Assembly (NCBI GenBank): GCA_023807065.1
Contig: JAJJLU010000748.1
Location: 1-20,150 of the forward strand
Reading direction: 5' to 3'
Length of the DNA: 20,150 bases
DNA from: Isotricha intestinalis
Lineage: Eukaryota > Ciliophora > Litostomatea > Vestibuliferida > Isotrichidae
Shown: positions 1 through 8,533 of the stretch, piece after piece
Position numbering within the stretch: the first letter of the stretch is position 1
Layout of the letters: each line of letters starts with the position of its first letter
Notes under the pieces: generated by a model
The model's input: only the letters and a program-made list of their open reading frames with translations
Databases searched by the model: none
What the model was told of the DNA's origin: nothing
Translations under genes and position numbers: made by a program

Positions 1-40
1 CCCCAATCCCCAATCCCCAATCCCCAATCCCCAATCCCCA
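1..40. repeat. Telomere, (CCCCAAT)n
   Basis: Five perfect tandem copies of the 7-mer CCCCAAT fill positions 1-35. A partial copy, CCCCA, ends at 40 before unique sequence begins. The C-rich strand reads 5' to 3' away from the end, which is the correct orientation for a left chromosome terminus; the complementary strand is the G-rich ATTGGGG strand. The unit differs from the CCCCAA of Tetrahymena and the CCCCAAAA of spirotrichs. The array is short, either because the telomere is short or because assembly trimmed it. Confidence 0.93.
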
Positions 41-853
41 TAATTCATGATGAAATGTTGAATTAATTTCATTTATATTATTTTTATTTATATTTAATAA
101 ATAATCTAAATTTAAATAAATTAAACGAGATAATTTATTTTGTTTTAGAATATTTATTAAAGTAATTGATTTACCAATCCCTTTTTGTCCAATTAAAAAA
201 AGTATTTGTTGATAACCAAAACTAAAATTTTTAATATAATCAAATAATTTTTTTCTTTCTTGTGATTCAATATATTCAAATGTTTCATAATTATAATATT
301 CAAAATATTGTTTGAAATTTAAAATAAATTCTTGAGTTCTATTTTTCTTTTTTACAAATGATGAATTAAATTCAGTATTATTTCTTTCATCATCTGAAAT
401 TTTATCAATATTAGAATGACATAAAAATTTCATTTCATTTTTATAAATTCTATATTTTTGGTTTTTTATATTAAAATAATTTAGTTTTAATGAAAGATTT
501 GATAAAATATCATTGAGTTGTTCGGGAGAATAAACAAATATTCTTTTGTTAAAATCATTTTTTATAAAAGTAATATATCTTGAATTATAATATATATATT
601 GTTCTTTATTTTTCAATACTGGTTGAGATTTTAGTTCAGCATGTAAACTAAATAATTTTAAATTGAAATTTAAATTTTCATGAGTAAAATTTATTGTGTT
701 GTCATTTTTTTCTTTCAATAGCTTGGTTTCATTAAGTTTAGATTTAATATATTTTTCATAAATCACTTCTGGAAACAAAATATGACTTTTTCCTTCTTCA
801 TCTTTAAATTCAAATGATTCATCTGATAATTGTTTTTTAGGTGAAATATTCAT
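41..853 (-). CDS. P-loop NTPase gene, cut off by the telomere
   Basis: A minus-strand frame starts at the ATG at 851-853 and stays open for 271 codons to the telomere, then through it to base 1 with no stop. The protein begins MNISPKKQLSDESFEF. It carries a clear Walker A motif, GQKGIGKS, at residues 222-229, preceded by a hydrophobic strand (ILFLI) and followed by a helix and an IYLNLDYL strand. This is the start of an AAA+/STAND-like ATPase domain. The Walker B, sensor and C-terminal parts are absent because the chromosome ends about 42 residues after the P-loop. Residues 1-200 are K/N/F/Y-rich and unrecognised. Composition matches the intact genes, with no internal stop or frameshift, so the truncation looks recent or developmental. 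The exact family is uncertain. The intact gene may exist on another chromosome version. Confidence 0.75.
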
Positions 854-1507
854 AATTTTATAAAAATTTAAATTTTAAATGGTTAAATACAATTTAATTA
901 ATTAATATATAATTATTTTTCGAATACTCATTATTCTTATTATAAATTAATTTTTAAAATTTTAAATTTTATTTTATCAGAAAAGAAAACAAAAAACAAA
1001 GTAAATAATTAAATAAAAATCTAATATTAAAAATTTATATAACTTTCCCAAATGTAAACTTGAAATTAACATAAATAAAAAATTTATCTTTTAGTAAAAC
1101 AAATTTAAATAAATATTAATGAATAGAAATAAAAAATGAATTAAAATATAAAAATGGATTTTTCTCAATGAGTCAAAATTAGATATTAATTACTTTTAAA
1201 AGATGATAAAAAAGAAAAAGAAGAAAAAAAATTATCAAAATTTAAACAAATAATATATATTTTAATTTATTTTATATTATTTCCTTTTTTTTATTAGATG
1301 GTTTGAATGTATTCTTATTTTATATTATTATTGAATTATATATATTTTATCAAAAAATCCAATTATTTTATTAAATATTGAATATTTCATTTTTTAATTG
1401 AATAAAAAAATAAATGTATTTTTTAATTGAGGACCAAAAAGACTTATTATCTCAATAATCTAAAATTTTGAAAAATTTATAATATTATTATATGTTTATT
1501 ATTATTT

Positions 1508-2109
1508 CTATGTTTTAAAAATTAAATAGATGAAATAAATGATTTCCCATAAATCAATTGATTTTATTTTTTGGATTTTCATCTTTAATTTGAAAAAAAT
1601 CTTGTTAAGTAAAATTTTAAATAAATTTTTAAATAAATAATTAAATAATATCAAACTTTTGTTTTCTTTATTATTATTATTTTTCAATTAATATTCTTAA
1701 TAAGCAATCTCTTGATTATTGTATGATAAATTTATAATTCTATGAATTTTTTTGTTCTTTTAAATTATGACCCCATTGACAACATATTTTTTGATATAGT
1801 AGAAAGAAAAATTCTTTTATTTTTTTTAAATAATTTATATGAAAAATATTTTCTCTTCATTTAATTCAATATTATCTTTTCCATTTAATCTTCTTTTAAT
1901 TCTTTCATATAAAATTAATCTTCTTCTTGATTCATTTAAAATATTCTCATTATTTTCAATAAAACTTTCATTCATACTTTTATTAATATTTCCTAATAAT
2001 CCATTTCTAAATGTTTCATTATTAAATTCTTCATCTTCTTTTCATCTTTAAATTTTTCTTTTCTTTTTTGACTTAAATAAATATTATTTTTTTAAATAAA
2101 AATACTCAT
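1508..2109 (-). pseudogene. Eroded gene of unknown function
   Basis: Several minus-strand pieces look coding but do not join in one frame. From an ATG at 2107-2109 the reading is MSIFI, TAA, then KNNIYLSQKRKEKFKDE. Losing one A in the A-run near 2041-2045 would explain the jump to the next piece, which is open from 2041 to 1835 (69 codons). That piece is rich in E, N and R, including NESRRRLILYERIKRRLNG, and ends in TAA. Further pieces are 1799-1677, with CCQWGHNLKEQKNS and internal TAG and TAA, and about 1684-1508, ending IDLWEIIYFIYLIFKT before TAG. No GT...AG intron explains the breaks I checked. I do not recognise the family, and the pieces could come from more than one gene. Confidence 0.35.
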
Positions 2110-2259
2110 AGTTTAAACACCGAATTAATGAATAAGATTAATGATCATTCTTAAAAAAAATTAAATATTAATTAAATTTTAGTTTAAGGTACATAATTAA
2201 ATTAAAAATTTAAGAGAGGAGATCACAAAATTATATTTATTCATTCAAAATTAAAAAAA

Positions 2260-2471
2260 ATGAATATTGTCCTCAAAAGAAAAGTATCATATAAATTGTT
2301 TGATTTTATAGATGAAGAAGTTAAAATTTATTTTTGTACCAGAAATGTTTATGAAAAAAATATATAAAAAATAAACTTAATGAAATCAAGTGATTAAAAG
2401 ATAAAAAAGAGCAAAATTTAATTTTTGAAAATTAAAATTTCATTTTTGTAGGTATATGATTGATGAATTAA
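2260..2471 (+). pseudogene. Eroded gene fragment, unknown
   Basis: From an ATG at 2260 a frame runs 35 codons (MNIVLKRKVSYKLFDFIDEE and onward, ending NVYEKNI) to TAA at 2365. A second frame overlaps the end of this and continues with coding-like composition (YIKNKLNEIK, TGA, LKDKKEQNLIFEN, TAA, NFIFVGI) to TAA at 2469. The use of GAT, GAA, GTT and GGT codons resembles the intact genes more than the surrounding DNA. One frameshift plus several stops suggest a relic. The family is not recognised and chance cannot be excluded in DNA this AT-rich. Confidence 0.25.
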
Positions 2472-3016
2472 ATATTTTAATATAAATAATTAAAACTATA
2501 AAAAAGATAGTTTTATGTATAATATTGATAAATTATCAACCATCAAAAAAAATATTTTTTATTTAACTTATTATTATAAAAACTAACACACAAACTCAAG
2601 TAAGATAAAAATTTTTTTGAATATTATTATGATAAAATATATTTGAATAGAATCAAAATAAAGAGAAAAATATTTGGAAAATAATTCATTTGTGAAAAAA
2701 TAATTAAATTATATATAATATATTAAGAATTTTATAGTTTTTGAGTTGGATTTATAAAAATTTTATTTCAAAAAAATCCAAATTAAAAATACTTAAATAT
2801 CATATTTTATAAAATTTAATAAAAATAATAATCAATAGATAACTAAAAAAGCTCCAAAACCACATAAAAATAAAACCATTCTATCTATTCATTAGATAAA
2901 TTCATTATTATACATCAATCATAAATAATTTAAACTAATTAATAGAAATATAAAGAAGTGAAAATATAGTAAAAACTATAATAACTATATATCTAAAATT
3001 ATCCAAAAAAAAATTA

Positions 3017-4141
3017 TCATAAAGATATATTAATATTATCCAAAGACATATTATAAGATTCTTCATTTTCAAAACTAATATCAATAGTAGAATATTCATT
3101 AGAATAAATTTTATGTAAATTTTTTCCATAAAAATAGGAAAACAAATATAAATTATGTTCTAATTTTTTTAATTTTTTCAAATTAATATTAACACTAAAA
3201 TCTTTTTCTTTATCATTCACAAAAAGAGAATATAATTTCCTAACATCACTTCTAGAAAAAAGCATTTTCAATAATTGTCTATTATAAGATTTATATTTAA
3301 TTTTTTCTCCATTAATAGTAAAAATAAAAGGAGCTGAATTTTGTAAAAATTCTTTCCAAAAAATAGGATCTTTTTCAAATATATTATCAAATTGTTTTAA
3401 TTCTTGTTTTGATTTAATAAATTTTTTAAATTCTCTTATAAATGCTTTATCCATTAATTCTGTTTTAATTCCTTCAAGTAATATTTTTTTTCTTCCTCTT
3501 TTTGTTTTCAATAAACATGAAGAACTATTATTTAAATTATCCATTGTATAAACATTAAATAATTTTTTATTACTTTCATTTAATAATGTTGAATTTATAC
3601 TATTTTTCATTGTTTTATTTTTACTAATTGAACTTTTACTTAATTTAATATTCATTAAATTTCTTTTTATTTTTAATAATTCAGAATCGTCATCACAAGT
3701 TAAATCCATTTTATTATTTTCATTAATTGGTGCTGTAATATTATTAACATTATTTTGTTCAATTGAAATAGAATTGCAATTATTAAAATTATGTAATAAA
3801 TAATTATTTTCATGTAAAAAAGAATCATTAATTCCTTGTTCAAAAGAATTCATTTCTATAATAGGTTCATCTATTTTATAATTATTATCAACTCCTCTAA
3901 ATTCTTCTTCTAAATTCATATGAGAATTTTCGTTGAAATTTTGATCTATATATGAAATATCTTCTATTTGGTTTTTCTTTTTAATAGGTAATTGAGATAA
4001 ATTTAAATTTGGCTCAAATATATTTGATAATGTATTCATTATTTGTTGCTCTGATGATTCTACATTTACAAATTTATCTTCTTCTAATTCTTCGGTTTCT
4101 TCTATTTTATCAAAGAAAGAAATATAAGGAAAAGAATCCAT
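3017..4141 (-). CDS. Putative nuclear protein with AT-hook-like motif
   Basis: A single-exon frame of 374 codons starts at MDSFPYISFF. Residues 1-200 are acidic, asparagine-rich and probably disordered. A basic KRGRKK block at 214-219 resembles an AT-hook core or nuclear localisation signal. It is followed at about 220-315 by a better-ordered segment: LLEGIKTELMDKAFIREFKK, then the aromatic stretch KDPIFWKEFL, then RQLLKMLFSRSDVRKLYSLF. This segment has regular hydrophobic spacing and looks like a conserved helical domain. The tail is acidic and N/S-rich. A DNA-binding or chromatin role is inferred from the GRKK motif only; no standard domain is recognised. It lies downstream of the epsin gene on the same strand, with 168 bp of T-rich DNA between them. 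The start is the first ATG of the frame. Confidence 0.7.
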   Translation of the reverse strand: MDSFPYISFFDKIEETEELEEDKFVNVESSEQQIMNTLSNIFEPNLNLSQLPIKKKNQIEDISYIDQNFNENSHMNLEEEFRGVDNNYKIDEPIIEMNSFEQGINDSFLHENNYLLHNFNNCNSISIEQNNVNNITAPINENNKMDLTCDDDSELLKIKRNLMNIKLSKSSISKNKTMKNSINSTLLNESNKKLFNVYTMDNLNNSSSCLLKTKRGRKKILLEGIKTELMDKAFIREFKKFIKSKQELKQFDNIFEKDPIFWKEFLQNSAPFIFTINGEKIKYKSYNRQLLKMLFSRSDVRKLYSLFVNDKEKDFSVNINLKKLKKLEHNLYLFSYFYGKNLHKIYSNEYSTIDISFENEESYNMSLDNINISL

Positions 4142-4309
4142 TAAAATTTATTTATAATCTATTTTATCATTTTTTTATTTTTTTCTTTTTATTAAAGAAA
4201 TATATTTTAAATACTTTTTTATATATTTTTTTTAATCAATTTTAATCTTTTTTTACAAAATTATTTTCTTTAAAGATTTTTTAGAACAATTATTCAATAA
4301 TTATATTAT

Positions 4310-6180
4310 TTAATAAAAATTGTAGTTATTTATATTATTGCTGCTAATGCCTGAATAATTCATTGAATTTGGATTAGTTGATTTTCCATTACCTTTTAAA
4401 GAATCTAAATTAACTAATTTAGAGTCTAATAAATTAGATAAACCACTTTTATTCTCAACAATAGGAGGTTTCTTAGTATTATCATCTTCTTCGACTTCCT
4501 TAAATTCATCATCAACATTAGTATTTTGATTAACATTAAACTTAAATTGATTTGAATTTTGAACATTTTGTTGGAAAGGAGGAATATTTTGTGTTTGTTG
4601 AAAACCCATATTCATATTATTCATATTATAAAAACCTCCTATATTATTATTTGGTTGAAGATTCATATTATTAAATTGTTGATTTAAATTGACAAAATTT
4701 GGATTTAAATTCATTGCATTTTGATTTCCCATTACATTAAACATATTATTTTGCTGTTGTTGTTGAACAAAATTAAATCCTCCTATATTATTTTGAGGTT
4801 GAGAAGGTGAATTTTGAGTTTGATTAGTAAAATTAAACATCATATTATTATTATTAACATTTTGAGATTGATTATTTTGATTTCCACCGAACATATTAAA
4901 TATATTGTTATTATTATTATTATTATTATTAGTATTTTGAGGTTGAGTTGTTGTACTTCCACTGAAAATATCAAATAAATTATTACTATTATTAATATTA
5001 TTATTATTATTATTTGTATTTTGAGTTTGAGTATTACTAGTAGTTCCAAAATCAAAGTCAAATCCTAAAGTATTATTGTTGTTGTTGTCATTTGTATTAG
5101 TATCTTTTTGTCCTGGTTTTTTTAAAGATATTCCAGAAGTTTTTGGAATTTCAATTTTATTTTCTTTATCTTTTTTCTCTTTTTTTTCTCCTTTCTTTTT
5201 TTTATTTATTTTCTTCTTTTCTTTTTCTTTTTCTTTTTCTTCTTCTTCCTCTTCCTCTCCATCTTCACTTTCACTACTATCGCTTTTATCGCTATCACTA
5301 CTTTCTTTTTTTTTTTTTCCTTTCTTTTTTTTCTTTTTTTTTTCTTTTTCTTTTTCTTCACTATCACTTTCACTACTATCGCTTTTATCACTATCACTAC
5401 TTTCTTCTTTTTTTTTTCCTTTCTTTTTTTTCTTTTTTTTTTCTTTTTCACTATCAGAATCAGATTCGGAATCAGAAGATTTATCCTTTTTTTTATCATC
5501 ATTATAATTATAATTAGAATATCCATTATAATTATCAGAAGATAATCCACCATAAGAACCAACATTCCCAAAATTTGTATTAGAAACACTATTTACTTTC
5601 CCATTATTTCCAACTCCTTCAATTCGAGTTCTCCATTTAGAATAATTTTTCCTTTCTTCCATTAATTTATCTTTATCTTCTAATAATTTTAATATTTGTC
5701 TTGATTTTTCTCTTACTATTTTTATAAAATTATATAAAATTATTTTTACTTGTTTCTCCTTTATCTGCTCTATTTTCATCTATATATGAAAAATTATTTA
5801 AATTTCTTATTTTTGATGTTTCATTTCTCATTGAATCTACAAATCTCATTGAACCTGTTTTTAAAATGTGTTCTATTAAAAATAAATCTTTTAATATTTT
5901 TCTCCATTTCTCTTTTCGACATAATAATTTTTTTGTACAATGAGCAACAATAATTTCAAAATCATTACTAAATTAAAAAAAATTAAAAAATAAAAAAAAT
6001 TTATATATACTAATTTTCTGTTCTTTGAGATAATTCATTTAATAATGAAACATTAGCATGACAATGTTCATTTGACGTAGCTTCTTTTAATTTCCTTTGA
6101 AGTTCAGTTTTAGTGAATCTATCTTTTAATTGTCCAACTCCTTTTTTTAATTCTCCTTTAAGAATATTTAAGTAATCCAT
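4310..6180 (-). CDS. Epsin-type ENTH-domain adaptor, with intron and frameshift
   Basis: Epsins bind PI(4,5)P2 membranes through an N-terminal ENTH domain and recruit clathrin and adaptors during vesicle budding. Exon 1 (6180-6011) begins MDYLNILKGELKKGV and contains LKEATSNE, the ENTH hallmark. A 43-nt GT...AG intron (6010-5968) splits codon TA|T. Exon 2 continues with KWRKILKDLFLIEHILKTGS, FSYID and VREKSRQILKLLEDKDKL, the last ENTH helices. At base 5753 one extra A in GGA-GAA-A-CAA shifts the frame by +1. Removing it gives a continuous protein of about 608 residues. After the ENTH domain come acidic/serine and poly-lysine repeats, then an Asn/Gln-rich tail with FDFDFG, LFDIFSG and DDEFKEV motifs, like the adaptor-binding short motifs of epsin tails, ending near LLDSKLVNLDSLKG. 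The frameshift is either an assembly error or a real lesion. Without the intron and shift only an ENTH-less 489-residue frame would be called. Confidence 0.85.
5205..5460 (-). repeat. 99-bp in-frame tandem duplication in the epsin linker
   Basis: The block encoding serine/aspartate (SSDSDKSDSSES) followed by a lysine/glutamate run (KEKKKKKKKGKKK) occurs twice in tandem. The landmark CACTTTCACTACTATCGC starts at 5266 and again at 5365, a period of 99 bp or 33 codons, so the frame is kept. A third, more diverged charged stretch follows. The alternating acidic/serine and polybasic pattern suggests a disordered linker with casein-kinase-II-type sites. Copy number could vary between alleles or be mis-assembled. 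Confidence 0.75.
5968..6010 (-). other. 43-nt spliceosomal intron in the epsin gene
   Basis: On the minus strand exon 1 ends GAAAATTA, the intron begins GTATATATAA and ends TTTAATTTAG, and exon 2 begins TAATGATTTTGAA. The intron is phase 2: TA joins T to give tyrosine. It is pure A/T apart from the splice dinucleotides. Splicing restores the ENTH domain across the junction (QRTEN to YNDFEII). It is the only intron I could define in the window, so introns appear short and rare here. Confidence 0.8.
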
Positions 6181-6283
6181 TTTTTTATAAATAAAATTAA
6201 TTGACCAAAAGATTATAAAAAATGATTTAAATTTAATTGTTTTCTTCAATGAAAAAAAAAAATAAAAAACTTAATTTTAAAAA
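6181..6283. promoter_or_regulatory. Shared divergent promoter region, epsin / kinase
   Basis: Only 103 bp separate the start codons of the minus-strand epsin gene (6180) and the plus-strand kinase gene (6284). Both promoters and both 5' leaders must lie here or overlap the first codons. The sequence is almost entirely A/T, with an A-run just before the kinase ATG. No specific element can be named. Confidence 0.5.
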
Positions 6284-8533
6284 ATGTCAGAAAAAGAAAA
6301 AGAATACAAAATAGGAAAATATTTAATAAAAAGAACATTAGGAAGAGGAACTTTTGGAAAAGTAAAATTAGGAATATATTTACCAACAAAAGAGAAAGTT
6401 GCAATAAAAATATTAGAAAAGAGTAAAATAAGAGAAAAAGATGATGAAATTCGTGTTCAAAGAGAATTTGAAATGTTAACAAAATTTAATCATATTAATT
6501 TAATTTTAGTAGCCGAAATTTTTGAAAGTTATGATGCTTTTTATACAGTAATGGAATATTGTGAAGGAGGAGAATTATTTAATTATATAGTTAAAAAGAG
6601 AAAATTAAGTGAAGAAGAATCTTCTTTTTTTTATTATCAAATAATAAAAGGATTAGAATATATTCATTCTTTAAATATAGTTCATCGAGATTTAAAACCA
6701 GAAAATTTATTATTAACTAGAAATCATATTTTAAAAATCATTGATTTTGGTTTATCAAATTATTTTAATAATAATCAAAATAATTTATTAGTTACTCCTT
6801 GTGGAAGTCCTTGTTATGCTTCTCCAGAAATGGTTTCAGGAAAAAAATATAATGGATTTAAAATTGATATTTGGAGTACTGGAATTATTTTATATGCTAT
6901 GTTATGTGGTTATTTACCTTTTGAAGATAAAGATAATGATTTATTATTTAAAAAAATTTTAGAATGTAAATTAGATTTACCTCATCATTTAAGTTTATTA
7001 AGTAAAGATTTAATTAAAAAAATACTTGTTACTAATCCTGATAAAAGAATTAGTATTAAAGAAATTAAAAAACATCCTTTTTTTCTCAAAGGAAAAACTC
7101 TTTATAAACAAGAATTTTCATTTAGTAATATTCCTTTTGAATTAATTGTTGATTATGATGATAGTGATAATGATTTTTCTTATAAAAATAATAAAACTGA
7201 AACTGAAGGAAAAAATGATTATGTTTTGAAAAGTAGAGATTTTAATGCTACTGTTCCTAATGATAATTCACAAATTAATAAAGGAAATATATTATTTGAA
7301 GAAAAAAAAAATAACTTAGAAGAAGATAAAATTAAAGATAATGAAATAAAAAAAAAAGAAGAAAAAGAAAAAGATGAAAAAGAAGAAAAAGAAAAAGAAG
7401 AAAAAGAAAAAGAAAAAGAAAAAAAAGAAGAAAAAAAAAAAGAAGAATTATTGAAAATGGAAAATGAAAAAGAAGAAAAATTAAAAAAAAAAGAAAAAAG
7501 TTTAAGTATAGAAAAAAAAGAGAATAATAAAGAAGAATATAATAAAAATGATAAAATACCAAATAAAAGAAAAATAGAAAATAAAGAAAATCAGAATTTA
7601 AAAACAAAAGAAGATACTTATCATAGTTTAGAATCAAAACAATATAAAAGTCATCAAACTTCCACAAATTATTATAATAATAAAACAAAATCAGAAGAAA
7701 TAGAAGAGAGTGAAAAAATAATAAAAACAGAACCAAATATAATAAATGCAGTTCAAAAATTAAAAGAAGAAAGAAAAAAAACAAAAAATAAAAATTCAAA
7801 CCAAAAAAAAGTAAAATCAAAAAAAAAACCAATGAATTCAACAACAATAACACATACATCATATAATTTAAGTAATATAATTAATTATGAATCAAATTTA
7901 AATTCAATGAGAATTCCAATAAATACATTAATAAGAAAACATAATTTAATAACTAAAAGAAAGTCAAATATAACAATAAAAAATACTGTTATTAATGTAA
8001 ATATGTTTCCTCAAAATTCTATTTTAACTTCATTTACAAAAAAAAATAATAATTCAAGACCAAATTCAATAAGTCATAATAATAATAATACTTTATATAA
8101 TAAAATTAAATCCGAAAGAAAAAAACCTGAATTAAAATTTTATGATTTTGATTCTCCTTTTTCAACTAATTATAATGAAACTATTGTTAAAACTCAAGAA
8201 AATTTTCCTATTAAATCTTTTAGAAATGATAATTATAAAAGTAATAATATTAATAATAAAAATAGTAAAATTGGTGAAGGAAAGGTTAAAAAACATAATA
8301 AAATTAATTCTTTAAAATTAAGTGATTTTTATAAAAATCATACAAAGAAAAACAAAAAAAACATTAATTCTTTTAATTATAAAAGCTTAAATTCTACCAC
8401 TAGAAATTCTAAAAAAATCAATTCTTCTAGTCTTGGAAAAAAACAAATTAATGTAAAAGGTATTATCCCTAAGAAAAAAAGTTTTAATATGAAAGATTTA
8501 TTGATAAAAGATTTATTAAAAAAATTCAAATGA
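6284..8533 (+). CDS. SNF1/AMPK-like Ser/Thr protein kinase, long charged tail
   Basis: Residues about 11-266 form a complete CAMK-group kinase domain: glycine loop GRGTFGKV (20-27), ATP lysine in VAIK (K42), helix-C glutamate E61, catalytic loop HRDLKPEN (134-141), DFG (154-156), activation segment TPCGSPCYASPE (171-182) and DIWSTG (195-200). The activation segment and LCGYLPFED resemble the SNF1/AMPK and MARK subfamily, and T171 aligns with the AMPK activation threonine. All catalytic residues are present, so the enzyme is probably active. After the domain come about 480 residues with no recognised domain: an acidic stretch, a K/E-rich run at about 340-410 likely to be helical, then an N/S/K-rich basic tail ending DLLIKDLLKKFK. 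No UBA or KA1 domain is evident. The stop is TGA. Substrate and pathway cannot be read from sequence. The start is the first ATG, directly after the A-rich leader. Confidence 0.9.
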   Translation: MSEKEKEYKIGKYLIKRTLGRGTFGKVKLGIYLPTKEKVAIKILEKSKIREKDDEIRVQREFEMLTKFNHINLILVAEIFESYDAFYTVMEYCEGGELFNYIVKKRKLSEEESSFFYYQIIKGLEYIHSLNIVHRDLKPENLLLTRNHILKIIDFGLSNYFNNNQNNLLVTPCGSPCYASPEMVSGKKYNGFKIDIWSTGIILYAMLCGYLPFEDKDNDLLFKKILECKLDLPHHLSLLSKDLIKKILVTNPDKRISIKEIKKHPFFLKGKTLYKQEFSFSNIPFELIVDYDDSDNDFSYKNNKTETEGKNDYVLKSRDFNATVPNDNSQINKGNILFEEKKNNLEEDKIKDNEIKKKEEKEKDEKEEKEKEEKEKEKEKKEEKKKEELLKMENEKEEKLKKKEKSLSIEKKENNKEEYNKNDKIPNKRKIENKENQNLKTKEDTYHSLESKQYKSHQTSTNYYNNKTKSEEIEESEKIIKTEPNIINAVQKLKEERKKTKNKNSNQKKVKSKKKPMNSTTITHTSYNLSNIINYESNLNSMRIPINTLIRKHNLITKRKSNITIKNTVINVNMFPQNSILTSFTKKNNNSRPNSISHNNNNTLYNKIKSERKKPELKFYDFDSPFSTNYNETIVKTQENFPIKSFRNDNYKSNNINNKNSKIGEGKVKKHNKINSLKLSDFYKNHTKKNKKNINSFNYKSLNSTTRNSKKINSSSLGKKQINVKGIIPKKKSFNMKDLLIKDLLKKFK

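Larger units (their letters stand above)
854..3016. other. Subtelomeric region without an intact gene
   Basis: About 2.2 kb of very AT-rich sequence lies between the truncated NTPase gene and the first intact gene. Stops are frequent in all six frames. Two stretches still look coding and are listed separately (1508-2109 minus, 2260-2471 plus). A weaker plus-strand stretch begins with an ATG at 1154. It reads MDFSQ, then TGA, and after a further TAA gives a lysine/glutamate-rich and then hydrophobic run to about 1300. From 2480 to 3016 I see nothing I can support. No tRNA-like GC-rich island or tandem repeat array was seen. Confidence 0.6.

Noticed and set aside
1..40. CRISPR or minisatellite interpretation of the terminal repeat
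   Set aside because: Perfect 7-mer units with no spacers at the extreme end, C-rich strand 5'-terminal, are telomere.
1839..2051. Plus-strand frame of 70 codons
   Set aside because: It is the antisense of the better coding-like minus-strand piece 1835-2041, and its Leu/Ser/Phe-only composition is typical of an antisense shadow.
2440..3016. A long plus-strand reading that looks protein-like if every TAA and TAG is read as Gln
   Set aside because: Other frames of the same A/T-rich DNA look equally good when stops are ignored, and stop density matches chance.
4009..4245. Plus-strand frame of 78 codons
   Set aside because: It overlaps the start of the intact minus-strand gene at 4141 and its upstream T-rich DNA, with no motif.
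5076..5517. Two overlapping plus-strand frames rich in Ser/Phe/Leu
   Set aside because: They are antisense to the Ser/Asp and Lys repeats of the epsin gene.
7332..7862. Minus-strand frame of 176 codons, Leu/Phe-rich and membrane-like
   Set aside because: It is antisense to the K/E-rich tail of the kinase; GAA and AAA triplets read backwards give Phe and Leu.
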